DNA of 64,000 bases, taken from contig OX457034.1 in NCBI GenBank assembly GCA_949752745.1, positions 4,849,105 to 4,913,104 on the forward strand, written 5' to 3'. The notes beneath the pieces were generated by a model, which saw only the letters and a list, made by a program, of their open reading frames with translations, ran no database searches and was not told the origin of the DNA. Both the position numbers and the translations under genes were made by a program. This document shows positions 1 through 10,330 of the stretch, piece by piece (the stretch's first letter is position 1; each line of letters begins with the position of its first letter). The DNA comes from Protula sp. h YS-2021. Lineage: Eukaryota; Annelida; Polychaeta; Sabellida; Serpulidae.

Positions 1-107
1 GTATTTATAACCAACATATCTTACAAATCAAGTATGGATACAATGGTGTGAATAACTGGAGACCACCATTGGTCTTCAATGAACACTAACCAACTACTGA
101 GTTCATC

Positions 108-390
108 TCATGTAATAGTATCTACACCATATTTCTCACAACGTTGATTTGCATTCTCTAACACTTTATCTAAATGAATGTAATATTTAGCTTCATTCCA
201 ATATGTATAGACACATGCAAAATGACAAGTATGTTCTTGACACTCTTCATGTTGACAAGCAGGAAATACTAAACATGCAAATTTTTTTACAGCTAATAAC
301 ATTTCTTTACAATAGGCTTTTTGCGCAATATATTGTCTCAATGTAATGTCTGTCATTATACTGCAGTATACAGCACTGTCTGACTTCATC
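108..390 (-). pseudogene. Small Cys-rich unknown protein or fragment
   Basis: An open minus-strand frame running to a stop at 108 contains a Cys/His cluster (CQHEECQEHTCHFAC) and a charged C-terminus. An internal Met near 354 is a plausible start. The upstream part overlaps paralogue copy A in another frame. Not recognised; grouped with the compact minus-strand cluster at 1-3122. Confidence 0.35.
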
Positions 391-655
391 AAACAGTCTT
401 GAATCAAATCGAGCAAAGTGATATGCTGCTTCCACATCAAACTCCTCAGCTCCGGCAATGTCACCACACTCAGCTCTGGCAATGTCACACACTTTTGATG
501 AAATCCTTACGCAAGTTTGACAAGTTCAGCATGGAATGAGCAAGTTCCCAATAGAAGTTGATATGTTCCAGTTGTTGTTCAACAGTTCCAAAACGTGCTA
601 GTTCACTTATCATATAGTCCACAAACTTGTTCTTGAAACATGTTTCTACATCCAT
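307..655 (-). pseudogene. Paralogue copy A of an unknown repeated gene family (frameshifted)
   Basis: Reading starts at ATG 655 (CFKNKFVDYMISEL) and stops at 485. A second frame (492-307) continues with EEFDVEAAYHFARFDS ... ILQYNDRHY. Both halves align with the complete copy at 2691-3122 (VFKVNYIDYVFSKL and TYDIDSAFINANTIWA ... ILHYDDD). This is therefore a broken member of the same family. Function unknown. Confidence 0.5.
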
Positions 656-720
656 CCTTTACATGTTCATATATTTGTTAAAAACACGTCTGCACACCAT
701 GACGAGCAAATGAAAAGTGT

Positions 721-1140
721 CTAACCCTCACACAACATTTCTAACAACTTTCCCATAATATTCTGATCAGGATATGAAGGAGATGACAATTGTTTCACAC
801 CTGCTCCCCACCAATGATCTTACGTTGCTTCAACTAAAGTTTTGTCTTTACATTCTTTTAACTTTTTGCGAAACAATACACACTGATTCAATTTGACATG
901 TAAAACATCTTGCATTTTTACTTCTCTTCACTGGTAAGGACATGGCTTTATCACTTTAGCAATACGTTTTGCTTCATATCCATTTCTACATGAAGCAATG
1001 GCTGAAAAATGAAAAACTGCTTTCTCATATTGATACAAAGCTTCACTTGAGTTGAACACATGTCCATACTTTTCAAGTCGTGTTGGAAACATGTTTGAAA
1101 GAACGTCCTTGTGACCGCTAAATAGTACAAGATTCTCCAT
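721..1140 (-). pseudogene. NADAR-domain (YbiA-like) pseudogene
   Basis: The frame from ATG 1140 encodes SGHKDVLSNMFP, FNSSEALYQYEKA and EAKRIAK, matching the N-terminal motifs of NADAR (DUF1768) N-glycosidase-like proteins. After a stop at 928, a second frame from 915 carries the C-terminal half (LVEAT, DHWWGAG, PDQNIMGKLL), with an in-frame TAA at 820-822 and an end at 721. Known: NADAR proteins act on ADP-ribosylated or riboflavin-intermediate substrates and also occur in viruses and mobile DNA. Two disruptions indicate that this copy is inactive. Confidence 0.68.
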
Positions 1141-1161
1141 GTTGACTTTGTATTTGTTGTT

Positions 1162-1293
1162 TTATTCTGACATGTCGGTTTCTTCCTGTAATAAAATATC
1201 GTTTAATATATTTGCTGCCTCTTCTATCATATTCTTTCTTTGTTTACTTTGAAACCACTCACATAAGATAACATTTGCTAGTAAGAAAAACAT
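1162..1293 (-). CDS. 43-residue hypothetical protein
   Basis: ATG at 1293, stop at 1162-1164, ending 21 bases before the NADAR start. Starts MFFLLANVILCEWF (hydrophobic, could be a signal or anchor), then an acidic tail (ILNDILLQEETDM). Co-oriented with and tightly spaced to its neighbours. Not recognised. Confidence 0.3.
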   Translation of the reverse strand: MFFLLANVILCEWFQSKQRKNMIEEAANILNDILLQEETDMSE

Positions 1294-1351
1294 TGTTATG
1301 CTTTTGAGAAACAATTCACTATGTTGTTACAAAGATGTTAAAAGGTTGTTG

Positions 1352-1680
1352 TTAAAGTTGTTCTCTTACCTGACAAAGCTGTTCGGTTTCCTCTTCTTTG
1401 CAGCAATCTCTCAAATAATCAACCACGGTGAAATATATTTCCACATCAGTACGAGCAGAATAGAACGCAGAATCAAAGTCAAAGTCGGAATCTTCTATTC
1501 CAATTTTATGACATTCTCCAAGAAATCTTGAATGCAGTTCAATCACATCAAGACTATGATGTACAACATCCCCAAAAGCATCTAAATGATAAAGTTAATA
1601 GTCTTGAGTGCCACAGCAAGCAAGTTTAGCAATCATCAAGTCAACATAAGCCTTTTTGAAACATGCGTCAATCTTGTTTC
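1352..1680 (-). pseudogene. Paralogue copy B of the unknown repeated family
   Basis: Minus-strand reading near 1670 gives DACFKKAYVDLMIAKL, then a stop near 1605. The same frame continues downstream with RFLGECHKIG ... FDFDSAFYSARTDVEI. Both blocks align to copies A and C. One in-frame stop makes it a likely pseudogene. Confidence 0.5.
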
Positions 1681-1697
1681 AGTGTCTTTTGGGCTTT

Positions 1698-1869
1698 TTA
1701 CTTTGCTTCACAGACTTTAAGTACTCCACACTTGTCGCAGAAGTTGCTTGGTTCACACATCTTGCAATTGTACTTGCAGTGGCAATGATAATCCTCTATA
1801 TATCCACAAGCACCGCAATAGTCGCAGGTAAGTCCAAGTTGATTTTGTACGTTTATGTTCTCCAATTGA
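1698..1869 (-). CDS. Cys-rich zinc-binding-like protein, partial or frameshifted
   Basis: Ends at stop 1698-1700. Encodes CDYCGACGYIEDYHCHCKYN followed by CKMC and CDKCG, a dense Cys/His pattern typical of metal binding. No clear start: the frame runs up into the 3' end of the PC4-like gene, shifted by one, so it may once have been fused to it or overlapped it. Function unknown. Confidence 0.4.
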
Positions 1870-1872
1870 ACT

Positions 1873-2352
1873 TCAGCCAGCCTTTTTCTTGGATAGCTTT
1901 GACACCTTCATCCGACCATCCTTTTGCAGCTTGATAGGAGTTATGACATGACATTCCGTACATGGTAACAAGGCTGAGTTAATGTTGTCCATCTCCTGAA
2001 GTAGTGTCTCCCATTCACCATCATTCATGTTGATGTGATGTGCGTATTCTTTCCCTTCAAACCGTGATGTGCGCACAAAACTCACATAGCGCATATCCAA
2101 GTATGAAATGACTTCAAGCCACTTCGTTTGTATTGAGTACAGTTTGAAGCCAATGTCACGTAAATTTTTCAAGCTCTGACATACAATCTTCCACAAAGAT
2201 GGTGAATAAGCGCACCATCTTTCTCCGCGTGTGATGCGTAGAAATGGCCCATATTCTCCATGCTCCACAGTAATGGTTAAGTTGGCACTAATTTTAAAGC
2301 TGCTTGTCTTGTTCTCCATGACTGACAAATGTCCTGATAACTTTGAGTCCAC
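1873..2352 (-). CDS. Putative PC4-like (ssDNA-binding coactivator) protein, 159 aa
   Basis: An uninterrupted 159-residue frame from ATG 2352. It seems to hold two repeats of a beta-rich pattern ending in a Trp helix (FLRITRGERWCAYSPSLWK; then RYVSFVRTSRF ... NDGEWETLLQEMD), which resembles the YVxVRxFxGK...W layout of the PC4/p15 C-terminal domain. That assignment is by eye and tentative. The C-terminus is Lys-rich. Its 5' part is duplicated at 2562-2684. Confidence 0.45.
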   Translation of the reverse strand: MDSKLSGHLSVMENKTSSFKISANLTITVEHGEYGPFLRITRGERWCAYSPSLWKIVCQSLKNLRDIGFKLYSIQTKWLEVISYLDMRYVSFVRTSRFEGKEYAHHINMNDGEWETLLQEMDNINSALLPCTECHVITPIKLQKDGRMKVSKLSKKKAG

Positions 2353-2893
2353 TCCCCTTTATACCCAACTATCTGCTGGGTCAACAAACATCTTGCAAAG
2401 TTTTGAATTCACTTCAACTCGTCCATGGTTGAATCGGAAAACCTCTGATACATTCTTCGTCAATGGAATGTCATCATCATAATGTAAAATGATTCTTGCA
2501 GCTACAACTAACATGAGGTCAGTTGCCCAAATTGTATTCGCGTTGATAAATGCTGAATCAATGTGATGCGTAGAAATGGCCCATATTCTCCATGCTCCAC
2601 AGTAATGGTTAAGTTGGCACTAATTTTAAAGCTGCTTGTCTTGTTCTCCATGACTGACAAATGTCCTGATAACTTTGAGTCCACTCCCCTTTATACCCAA
2701 CTATCTGCTGGGTCAACAAACATCTTGCAAAGTTTTGAATTCACTTCAACTCGTCCATGGTTGAATCGGAAAAGCTCTGATACATTCGTCGTCAATGGAA
2801 TGTCATCATCATAATGTAAAATGATTCTTGCAGCTACAACTAACATGAGGTCAGTTGCCCAAATTGTATTCGCGTTGATAAATGCTGAATCAA
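2230..2893. repeat. Recent 332-bp tandem duplication
   Basis: 2230-2561 and 2562-2893 are direct copies differing at about 2 positions. The unit joins the 3' part of the 143-aa gene to the 5' part of the PC4-like gene. One complete gene of each kind survives, with a truncated copy of each between them. Confidence 0.9.
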
Positions 2894-3122
2894 TGTCGTA
2901 AGTTGATAGTAAATGTAGTTCTTCACATTCACGTAGAAACGATTGGCTGAATTCATCTCTTGGAATGGCCTTTCCAACAGCTTCCAAATGCTGATGCAAA
3001 TTCTTCACTTGCAAAATCCAATACGATTCAAAAGCAGGAAGCTTTGAAAACACATAGTCAATATAGTTCACTTTGAAGACGTCATCCATAGTCATACATC
3101 TGTCAAGAAGTAATGTTGACAT
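2691..3122 (-). CDS. Unknown 143-aa protein, complete copy C of the repeated family
   Basis: ATG 3122, stop 2691, uninterrupted. Mostly helical in appearance; marks shared with copies A and B are FK-x3-[VI]D (VFKVNYIDYVFSKL), FLRECEELHLL and YDIDSAF. Its neighbours are co-oriented small genes with very short gaps. No family recognised. The compact intronless layout suggests a viral or mobile-element origin (inference). Confidence 0.5.
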   Translation of the reverse strand: MSTLLLDRCMTMDDVFKVNYIDYVFSKLPAFESYWILQVKNLHQHLEAVGKAIPRDEFSQSFLRECEELHLLSTYDIDSAFINANTIWATDLMLVVAARIILHYDDDIPLTTNVSELFRFNHGRVEVNSKLCKMFVDPADSWV

Positions 3123-3910
3123 TGTGAATGGGGTTTTCTCTCGTCACACATGCATTTATACCACTTCGATGTAATCAAAATATGGTGTGTAACTTTTCAA
3201 ACTTGTTCAAAAATTGTTAAAATTGCTGATTCAGCAGAATTTATCACTGTTAACGTCTTGCTCATTTATACCACTTAGATGGTATATGATGTGTAACTTA
3301 CCAAAACTCGTTAAAATTGATGCACAGCAGAGACATCTAGCGGTGAAGTCAAATGGTATTCATCCGCCAAATGGTATTCATCCGCGATGTAACACAGAAC
3401 CACTGTAAACTGAAACCAATGGCAAAATTTTCATGTAAATAGGTCAAGTATAACGAAAGTTATCTCACTTTTAATTTAAAATGGCGGCATGTGACAAATA
3501 TGCATACAGCCAGCTGTGCAAATAGCTCATGACTATAACAAAACTAGATATAAAACTGAATCAAACAGTGAAATTTTCATGTATATCGGTCAACTATAAC
3601 GAAAGTTATCACAATTTTTTACAAAGTTAAAATGGCGGAATGTCACAAAAATGCATACAACCAGCTGCGCAAATAGCCCATGATTACATTATAACAAAAT
3701 TTTACATAACACTGAATCAAACAGTGAAATTTTCATGCAAATCGACTAACTTTAACGAAAGTTATCACACTTTTTCCACTTTTGTTTACAAAGTTTCAAT
3801 GATGCTTACAAGCACTTATGCAAATAACCACTTACCGATATGGCTGTCACTGTTGTTGGGGGAGTGAGGTGCTCATCCCTTATATACCACTCTGATGTGA
3901 TTAAATTGTG
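3123..3910. repeat. Diverged ~130-150-bp tandem repeats
   Basis: The segment around CATGTAAATAGGTCAAGTAT, AACGAAAGTTATC and AAATGGCGG recurs three times (about 3420-3530, 3531-3680, 3681-3800). A flanking TATACCACTxxGATG...GTGTGTAACTT motif occurs near 3150, 3265 and 3880. No gene seen. Confidence 0.6.
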
Positions 3911-3959
3911 GTGTGTAACTTATGCTGAATTGACAAAATGGCTGACTTGACAAAATGTT

Positions 3960-4680
3960 GCTCGCCTAGGGGGGCAGGTCCGCACTTTTTCCTATAGGGT
4001 CTGTCCCGACTGCCGCCTAGGGGGGGGGGGGGGTCGGTACATAGTATGTCCTAGGGAGGGGGGTCGACACTTTTTACCATAGGGTCTGTCCCGGCTGCCG
4101 CCTAGGGGGGGGTCATCACTTTTTTACCATAGGGTCTAACGCCTGTTGCCATGGTTACGTCGCCTATGACGTCATTATGACGTCAGAATGATGGACAGGT
4201 GAAACCGGGCGGGACTTCATGGACTTAATTGACTTAATTGACTTAATTGATCACGTGATTGATGACGTCACGATGATTGACTGGTCCAGAACCCTTGTTT
4301 TCATACTACTTAGCTCCCCCTCCACCTTCCCTCATCAGCCGCCATGTCATAGCTCCCCCCTCATCAGCCACCATGTCGTAGCTCCCCCTCCCCCCTCCCT
4401 CATCAGCCACCATGTCATAGCTCCCCCCTCCCCCATCAGCCCCCATAGCTCCCCCTCCCCCTCCAGCATCAGCCACCATGTCATAGCTCCCCCTCCCCCT
4501 CCCCCTCCCTCATCAGCCACCATGTCGTAGCCCCCCCTCCCCCTCCCCCATCAGCCACCATGGTCGTAGCCCCCCTCCCCCTCCCCCCTCAGCCACCATA
4601 GTCGTTGCCCCCTCCCCCTCCCCCATCAGCCACCATTGTCGTAGCCTCCCTCCCTCTCTCCCGCCGCCCCCCCCCCCCCA
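3960..4680. repeat. Low-complexity G-run and CT-rich repeats
   Basis: 3960-4140 holds three copies of CCTAGGGGGGG...TTTTTxCCATAGGGTCTGTCCCG. 4216-4250 is a short GACTTAATT run. 4315-4680 repeats AGCTCCCCCTCCCC...CATCAGCCACCATG. No gene supported; 4681-5180 shows nothing recognisable. Confidence 0.7.
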
Positions 4681-5189
4681 CAAAATAACTGGTCACCCTG
4701 AAGACTGCCGTGGGGGGAGGAGATGGACCTTCCTAGACGCAGCGAACATTACACTGACAGTGGCCGTATTCGCAAAAAGTTAACTGCACAGTTAACCAAT
4801 TCCGTTAACTGCTCCTGCAGCTAACAGAACTTTAGAAAGTTGATTAATACATTTTATTTTTGCGACAACATATTTTTTTTTTTTTTGGGGGGGGGGGGAC
4901 TTTAACTTAAAAGAACGTTTACCAGTCAAGCTTGTTTGTGAAAACACAATGTTTAGCAGCCCAGATTTTGTTTGGATTAGTGGGGTGGGGATGGGGGGAG
5001 GTGCAACCCCTTAAGCCCCACCACCTTGGGTCCGCCACTGTTCTAACCTCACTACCTTGGTGTTTCAAGACATTTGTAGTACTGAACACATAAACATAGG
5101 TTTTACTTCGGACACCACCATTGTTTTCAGTGGAGTCAAAATAGTTGCCTCCTCCTGTGAGACTATGAATAAGTAAAAATAAATGAATG

Positions 5190-5712
5190 CGAAACACGCA
5201 GCTGTTCATTGTGTATCAGCAATACACCACTGCTCATTGTGTATCAGCAATACACCACCGCTCATTGCGTATCAGCAATACACCACCGCTCATTGCGTAC
5301 CAGCAATACACCACTGCTCATTGTGTATCAGCAATACACCACCGGTCATGGCGTATCAGCAATACACCACCGCTCATTGCGTATCAGCAATACACCACCG
5401 CTCATTGCGTATCAGCAATACACCACTGCTCATTGTGTATCAGCAATACACCACCGGTCATTGCGTATCAGCAATACACCACCGCTCATTGCGTATCAGC
5501 AATACACCACTGCTCATTGTGTATCAGAAATACACCACTGCTCATTGTGTATCAGCAATACACCACTGCTCATTGCGTATCAGCAATACACCACTGCTCA
5601 TTGTGTATCAACAATACATCACCGCTCATTGCGTATCAGCAATACACCACTGCTCTTTGCTTATCAGCAACTCACCAGTACTCATTGTGCATTAGCATTG
5701 CGTTGTATATTT
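5190..5712. repeat. 28-bp minisatellite, about 18 copies
   Basis: The unit is CAATACACCACCGCTCATTG + CGTATCAG. The unit length is not a multiple of 3 and it lacks stops, so all three plus frames stay open for about 170 codons. The open frames are a by-product. Confidence 0.93.
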
Positions 5713-6221
5713 AGCAGATATTGACATAAGAGTCCGCATGAAATATTGTTACGCGACTTGGGTCAATTATTCAAAGTTGACTGGAGCGCAAATATCGATA
5801 GATATTTCAGTCATTTCTTATCAGAACACCAGTTAGATCGTGCAGGAAGCATATTTTGGCCTATTGTGAGTCAACATGAAGATATTATTGACCAGTTGCG
5901 GAATGTTGAAGTAAAGATTAACATTTTCTTTCTGGTTAATAATACTCAAAATAAGTGAATATCTGCTAATTATTGGCCAGGAAGAAAATATTGACCTTGA
6001 GCTAGTATTTTGGTAGCTAGTCAACATCTTCACGTTGACTCGAAATAAGTCAACATGTGCTTTGTTGTATGATTCACAAAGTACTGACAGACTGACATGA
6101 GCTCATGCCCCCCCCCCCCCGGCACAGTGCCGTTACATCAAAATCCATCGACATTTGCCTTCTGGCCAACATTGAAAAATGACTGGAGAACCAATCAGAC
6201 CTCAGCATTGACCCATGTCAC

Positions 6222-6510
6222 ATGGCAATTGCTATGATTGCCTGTTTGCCGCGGGGAACCTGTGATTTCCGCGCTTCGTGCTCAGACCTCAGCATTGGCC
6301 AATGTCATATGATTGCCTGTTTGCCGCGGGGAACCTGTGATTTCCGCGCTTTGTGCTCAGACCTCAGCATTGACCCATGTCACATGATTGCCTGTTTGCC
6401 GCGGGGAACCTGTGATTTCCGCGCTTTGTGCTCAGACCTCAGCATTGACCCATGTCATATGATTGCCTGTTTGCCGCGGGGAACCCGTGATTTCCGCGCT
6501 TCGTGCTTTA
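6222..6510. repeat. 75-bp tandem repeat, 4 copies
   Basis: Copies start at ATGATTGCC 6234, 6309, 6384 and 6459. Exactly 75 bp, so one frame (CLPRGTCDFRALCSDLSI) is open across them. No promoter, splice or homology support for coding. 5713-6221 and 6511-7400 contain no recognised gene. Confidence 0.9.
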
Positions 6511-7404
6511 TATCATGCGAAAAATGCTGCGAGATTGCTTGGAGATTTATTTTTACAAGAGTTTATTAAACTTGGTCTTGAAAAACACCCGCCCAAAAAG
6601 GGTGTATTCTCTGGTAAAAAGTTAACTGCACCTTTTTCTTCGAATTTAAGAGATGTTCGCTCCATAATTTGAAAATACTTACCACAAGAGAAGATCGAAA
6701 TAACAATCAGAAGCAGAATATCCATGACTGGCGGGATTTAATTTCCTCTCAAGAAAACAGCAATGTTTTGCTTAAATTCCTTAACAATTTCTAAAGAGAA
6801 GACAAAATTGTGCGTATTAATTTTATGCCAACTAAGTAAGTGAGTCGTTGATCCAAATCGTGCATTTTCAAATACGTAAATATCAACATAAACAGCGACG
6901 TTAAACTTTATATATTATCCAATTAATTTTCATGCAGATCGGAAGCATTCAATTAGCATGTTGGAGAAGTAAACCCCAATGGACGTGGTTAACGTATTTC
7001 TTTGTTTTCTTAGTTCTGCTTATACCGAATTCATCTTTGGTCAAATACTCGTGAATACACAAAACATAACGACATAACTAATGCCGGATCACCATGGAAC
7101 AATCAATGCCCCGGCATGGATCAAGTTATGTTGTATTGATCTTGTGACAATTTGCCATCAATAGCGCCGTGATCTGTCGTTTATTCCCTGGGTGCATGGT
7201 TGATTACAAGTACAAATGGGTTAGCCAGGAAAGCCCGAGCCAGTCAGACACTTGTGTTATGGATAAAGCATGCGGGTGGAGGTATTCTCCGGGGGTATTC
7301 TGCACTATGTCCGCAAGTGGAGTCGTTAAACCAGACTGCTCAACTCTGTAGGGGAAATATCTCGGCCACATCTAAACTATCTATAAAATATACATAAACA
7401 ATAT

Positions 7405-7815
7405 GTGAAGCCTTTTGGAGTGCCCCGAGTCCTTTGAACCGTTCAAGAGGCTTTTGGAATGTTCTAGAGCGTTTTGGAACATTCCACAGCTTTTGAAAGT
7501 TTCAGGGTGTTTTACAACGTCCCAGAGTGTTTTGTAATGTTCCAGAGTCTTTTGAAGCGTTTGGAAGTATTTTGAAATGTTCCAGAATCTGTTGCAACGT
7601 TGCAGAGTCTTTTGAAACGTTCAAGATTCTCTTGAAATTTTCCAAAATCTTTTGGAACGTTCCAGGGCTTTTTGAAACGTTCCAAATTCTTTTAAAATGT
7701 TCTAGAATCTTTTGAAACGTTTCAAAATCTTTGAAAACGTCCTAAAGTCTTTTGGAGCCCTCAGGAGTCTTTTGGACCGTTCCAGAGTCTTTTCAAACAT
7801 TCCAAAATTCTTACC
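7405..7815. repeat. 20-bp diverged minisatellite, about 20 copies
   Basis: Consensus near GTCTTTTGAAACGTTCCAGA. Inverted GAA/TTC triplets recur at 5-bp spacing. Confidence 0.85.
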
Positions 7816-7998
7816 GAAACAGCAGTGGTTGAAGCACTGAACATACGTGTGCAAAATTTCTGACATTCTTTAATTCAAAACACCAAACTGACAAACAAAG
7901 ATCAGTTTTATTTTCATCCCCTGTCAAAAAGGAAAATAAAGAAAAAAAAGGGAAAATTTAGGAGGGAAACTTTCAGAGGGAAAAATTGTCATTATTTT

Positions 7999-8001
<3 letters not shown>

Positions 8002-8068
<67 letters not shown>
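8002..8068. repeat. (TA)n microsatellite
   Basis: An uninterrupted TA dinucleotide run of about 66 bases, directly followed by the 21-bp minisatellite. Confidence 0.98.
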
Positions 8069-9230
8069 TCGAGAATTTGGGTTGTACCTGGCTTGTGCTC
8101 TTGAGACTCTCACTTGTGCTCTTCAGAATCTCACTTGTGCTCTTCAGAATCTCACTTCAGCTCTTCAGAATCTCACTTGTGCCCTTCAGAATCTCACTTG
8201 TACTTTTGAGAATCTAGCGTGCGCTCTTGAAAATCTGACTTGTGTTCTTGAGAATCTAGCTTGTGCTCTTGAGAATCTAGCTTGTGCTCTTGGTAATCTG
8301 ACTTGTGCTCTTGAAGATCTGACTTGTGCTCTTAAGAATTTGACTTGGGCTCTTGAGTATGGTTTGTACTTGAGACTCTGGCTTGTGCTTTTGAGAATCT
8401 AGCTTGTGCTCTTGAGAATCGGACTTGTGCTCTTGAGAATCTCACTTGTGAACTTCAAAATCTCACTTCTGCTCTTGAGAATCTAGCATGCGATCTTGAG
8501 AGTCTGACTTGTACTCTTGAGAATCTGACTTGTGCTCTTGAGAATCTCATTTGTTCTCTTGAGAATCTGGCTTGTGCCCTTGAGAATCTTGCTTTTGCTC
8601 TTCAGAATCTGACTTCTGCTCTTAAGAACTTGACTTACGCTTGAGAATCTGGCTTGACTCTTGAGAATCTGTCTTCTAATCTTCAGGATGTAGTTTGTAC
8701 TCTTGGGAATCCGACTTATGCTCTTAAGAATCTGACTTGTGCTCTTGAGAATCTGACTGGTACTTTGAGAATCTGACGTGTGTTCTTTAAAACCTGGCTT
8801 GTACTATTGAGAATCTGACTTGTATCCTTGAGAATCTGATTTGTGCTCTTGAAAAGGCTTGTACATTGAGAATCTGGCTTCTGCTCTTGAGGATCTGGAT
8901 TGTAGTCTTGAGAATCTGACTTGTGCTCTTGAAAATATGGCTTGTGCCCTTGAGAATCTGACTTGTGAACTTCAGAATCTTGCTGATCCCTTGAGAATCT
9001 GGCTCATATTCTTCAGAATCTGGCTTTTACTCTTGAGAATCTGACTTGTGCTCTTGCGAATCTAGCATGCGCTCTTCAGAATCTGGCTTGTGATCTGGAG
9101 AAGCTGACTTGTGCTCTTGAGAATGTCCCTTGCGCTTTAGAGAATACGACTTCTGCTCTTGGGAATCTAGCTGATGCTCTTGAGAATCTGGCCTGTGCTC
9201 TTTAGAATCTGGCTTGTGGTCTTGAGGATG
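8069..9230. repeat. 21-bp minisatellite, about 54 copies
   Basis: Consensus AATCTGACTTGTGCTCTTGAG. Because the unit is 7 codons, open heptapeptide frames (ENLTCAL on +, DSQEHKS on -) appear, but small indels and stops break them. Confidence 0.92.
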
Positions 9231-10330
9231 ATTTGAATTATTTCGGCTGGCCATAATGTATCTCATACATTCTTGCTTTACAGACGCATCAGTTCTGAAG
9301 TAGCAACCTTCGGAAGCTGGGGAAAATTTTCACCAAAAAGATTGGTGTTTTTGTAAGTACATTGATCAACAGCCCCGTCCCACCTCCCATCCTCACAAAT
9401 CAGTTCATTGGGTTTAATTTATTATACCCAAGATCTCTACGGATTGAAACGTCGTTTTAATCCCCAGAGTGATACTATAGGTGTGTCCGTCTGTTCTGCC
9501 TCTGTTGGAACATCCATCACCTGCTGTTACTACCCTGACAATCCGTTTTCTGTTATATTTAGTATATTGATAGCCAATAATAGTAGGTATTTTTATTTTG
9601 GCCTTAACCCAGTTTCAAGTTCAAAATGGCTGCCATCTTGGGTTTCCGCTGGAAATTTCTTATTGATAGGATAGAATTGAACCTGGTTGACTCATCTTAA
9701 CAAAATTCCAGACAGTGCTTAAGCATTTCAAATGCGCGGTTTGGGTTGGTTTTACGATAACACGATAATACAAACACTATTCCATCGACGATCACAAGCT
9801 CTAAGATGAGACTTAGCAATTATGAATGTAAGCTCGGACTTCGCTGACGTTCCAGTCCATACACTTTCAGTAGCTCAGGGCCGTATAAAGATGGTTTGCT
9901 CCCATGCCACAAAGTATTATAATACTAACAGTGACTTCACTGACACATTCAGTCTCATGCCCAATTCCGGTTAGCGTAAGTGCTCTCTGCGATGGATTCT
10001 TGTGGTTTTTTTGCAGGTAAATCTTTATATTGCATTATGCTTAACTTTACTTGTTGTAACGACAAACATTGCACTCCATCTCTGGTTGGTGCATAAAGTA
10101 TGTGTTTCAGATTTAAGCAAGTGGGGATTTAAGTGTTGCATTGATTTCTCAGTTTGAGAAAATACCACTGCAATGTATTTATATCGTGCTGATTGGTGTG
10201 ATCGGTAGCTGCGACTCTTCGTCCGTATTTTGATACGTATGTCCGTCAGATTACTTAAGGGTTTATGTTCGTATCGTTTTAATATTGCTCGTTGATTTTA
10301 ACACAGATATTTCGGTTGATAAAAATACTA
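9231..10330. other. Intergenic stretch without recognised gene
   Basis: Nothing coding supported. 9410-9560 contains TTATACCC...ACTATAGGTGTGTCCGTCTG..., similar in wording to a segment near 19550-19620, so probably part of a dispersed repeat. Confidence 0.5.

Noticed and set aside
4219..4530. 103-codon Pro/Ser-rich frame
   Set aside because: Low-complexity CT-rich repeat without gene support.
5183..5724. Three overlapping ~170-codon open frames
   Set aside because: Produced by the 28-bp minisatellite; no start context, splice or homology support.
7986..9266. ENLTCAL / DSQEHKS heptapeptide repeat proteins on both strands
   Set aside because: 21-bp minisatellite with frame-breaking indels; both strands being open argues for non-coding DNA.
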